In this document: positions 13,916-14,888 of the stretch, piece by piece
Layout of the letters: every line of letters starts with the position of its first letter
Numbering within the stretch: position 1 is the first letter of the stretch
From: Clostridiales bacterium
GTDB lineage: Bacteria > Bacillota > Clostridia > Lachnospirales > Lachnospiraceae
Direction of reading: 5' to 3'
NCBI GenBank assembly: GCA_019420405.1
Contig: JAHZHF010000042.1
Coordinates: 1-14,888, forward strand
Length of the DNA stretch: 14,888 nt
Made by a program: the position numbers and the translations under genes
The notes under the pieces: model-generated
The model's input: the letters and a program-made list of their open reading frames with translations, nothing else
What the model was told of the DNA's origin: nothing
Database searches by the model: none

Positions 13916-14888
13916 GATGACTGCCACCGCCATCCCGGAAGATACTTATTTTTCAGCATCTGACCGCCAAGCTTCCCGAATCCCATCGGGTATCCGTCCA
14001 CACAGACAAGATACCATCCCTTATCTTTACGCGAACAGAGATCCTCCACATCCAGAGTCTCCCCCTTTAAATACCGAAGAACCCGTTCGTCATCAGCCGG
14101 GAAATCAAGCGTCAGGGAGTACTCCTCCTTTTTCAGATTCATGGCAAGCGCCTGGCTGGGCTCGAAACGGTTCTTTTTCAGTTCTCCTAAGAAAAGACCT
14201 GTTCTCAAGAAACGGATTCCGCTTAAATCCGGAACATCCTCAGGCATATAATAAGCCCGCTCTCCGCGGATCTCGACACGTGAGGCGTCAAATTTCCTGT
14301 TGATTCCGGCCAGGAATTCCTCCAGTTCTGCCGGAAGCTTCCCCGGTCTTCCACCTCTCCTGCGTTCAGAAACAGTTACACTATTTCCACTGTCCGCTCC
14401 GCTCTCCTGTTCGTCCGGATGATTGCTTCCGGCCTCTCCCTTTTTCAAAAGCGCCAGGAAATGTCCCTCGCCTTTCATTTTGTGGGGAAAGATGCGGACT
14501 GTTTTCTTCAAATCTTCATTCCCAGATTCTGTCACCTCAGGGCGTCCCGGTGCAAACCCTTTGTATCCCTCTATCTCGCAGATGGTAAATTCCGGATATT
14601 CTTTCAATAAATATTCAATGGTCTTCTCATTCTCCTCCGGTGAGAACGTGCAGGTGGAATACAGCATCATCCCGCCTGTGCGCAGCATTTCCGCTGCCTG
14701 GGTGATGATGCTTCTCTGGATTTTTGAAAAGTACTCCGGTCCGTGCTCCTCCCACGCCTTCACCATCTTCTTATCCTTCCGGAACATCCCTTCCCCGGAA
14801 CAGGGAGCGTCGATCAGAATTTTGTCAAAATATCCTTTGAAATAAGGAATGAGCTTTCCGGGCTCTTCACTTAATACAAGTACGTTTC
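13912..14888 (-). CDS. RsmF/NSUN-type rRNA cytosine-C5 methyltransferase (5' end outside the window)
   Basis: The 3' part of an m5C RNA methyltransferase of the NOL1/NOP2/Sun family; 324 residues are visible and the frame runs off the right edge. A start at 14787 would be false, because it cuts between motifs. Reading on upstream gives ILIDAPCSGEG joined directly to MFRKD. The family motifs are both present: DAPCSGEG (visible residues 26-33) and YSTCTFSPEENE with the catalytic cysteine at visible residue 79. A polar linker (about 146-180) leads to a C-terminal RsmF-like, PUA-type RNA-binding part ending in GFGKLGGQMLKNKYLPG. Full-length relatives are about 450 residues. The stop overlaps the next start as ATGA. 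Confidence 0.9.
   Translation of the reverse strand, partial: NVLVLSEEPGKLIPYFKGYFDKILIDAPCSGEGMFRKDKKMVKAWEEHGPEYFSKIQRSIITQAAEMLRTGGMMLYSTCTFSPEENEKTIEYLLKEYPEFTICEIEGYKGFAPGRPEVTESGNEDLKKTVRIFPHKMKGEGHFLALLKKGEAGSNHPDEQESGADSGNSVTVSERRRGGRPGKLPAELEEFLAGINRKFDASRVEIRGERAYYMPEDVPDLSGIRFLRTGLFLGELKKNRFEPSQALAMNLKKEEYSLTLDFPADDERVLRYLKGETLDVEDLCSRKDKGWYLVCVDGYPMGFGKLGGQMLKNKYLPGWRWQSS

Noticed and set aside
13916..13933. Longer start of the RsuA-family gene at 13933
   Set aside because: It would add six residues before the S4 domain without a ribosome binding site, while 13915 has the coupled ATGA overlap.
1..14888. Prophage, transposon, CRISPR or toxin-antitoxin system
   Set aside because: I saw no transposase, integrase, phage structural gene, regularly spaced repeats or small two-gene toxin pair; only the left 2.35 kb looks accessory.

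Overview
The window looks like a chromosomal segment of a Gram-positive Clostridia member, most probably a Lachnospiraceae-type gut anaerobe. This is inferred from the gene families, since no taxonomic marker gene is present. The clues are a short-form HisG that needs HisZ, a RecU Holliday junction resolvase, a YgiQ-type radical SAM protein, a HisI-HisE protein with an extra N-terminal barrel domain, AAGGAG-type ribosome binding sites, and roughly balanced G+C. All intact genes lie on the minus strand, so the window is transcribed from right to left.

Right part (about 14888 down to 7567): a tightly packed, probably co-transcribed housekeeping run. In order of transcription it holds an RsmF/NSUN-type rRNA m5C methyltransferase (its 5' end is off the window), an RsuA-family pseudouridine synthase, a HAD phosphatase, a YgiQ-family radical SAM protein, a short-chain dehydrogenase, a two-TM membrane protein of unknown function, an RluA-family pseudouridine synthase and recU. 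Several junctions overlap (ATGA, TAATG, and 7 and 28 nt), which suggests translational coupling. Three of the eight genes modify RNA.

Middle (7566 down to 2353): a histidine biosynthesis operon, hisZ-hisG-hisD-hisB-hisIE, starting from a sigma-A promoter that matches consensus exactly (TTGACA, 17 bp, TATAAT) and sits immediately after recU. The leader is only about 42 nt. It carries an AT-rich inverted repeat that looks like an operator, and it is too short for a T-box or attenuator. HisZ and HisG form the first enzyme, HisI/HisE do the next two steps, HisB dehydrates imidazole glycerol phosphate, and HisD makes histidine. The genes for hisA, hisF, hisH, hisC and histidinol phosphatase are not in this operon. 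The HisIE protein carries an N-terminal HisA/HisF-like barrel that appears to have lost the catalytic aspartates.

Left part (2352 down to 1): an accessory-looking, eroded region. A 3' fragment of an FtsX-type ABC permease gene lies on the plus strand, 3 nt from the hisIE stop and pointing toward it. It is followed on the minus strand by a three-gene unit: a GrpB-P-loop kinase fusion, a 66-residue internally deleted peptidase E, and a YvbK-like GNAT acetyltransferase. The window ends in a long imperfect palindrome of about 114 nt.

I see no tRNA, rRNA, CRISPR array, intact transposase or prophage. I do not see a convincing new multi-gene system. The strongest leads are the GrpB-kinase cassette, the pseudo-barrel HisIE protein, the hisZ operator and the terminal palindrome.
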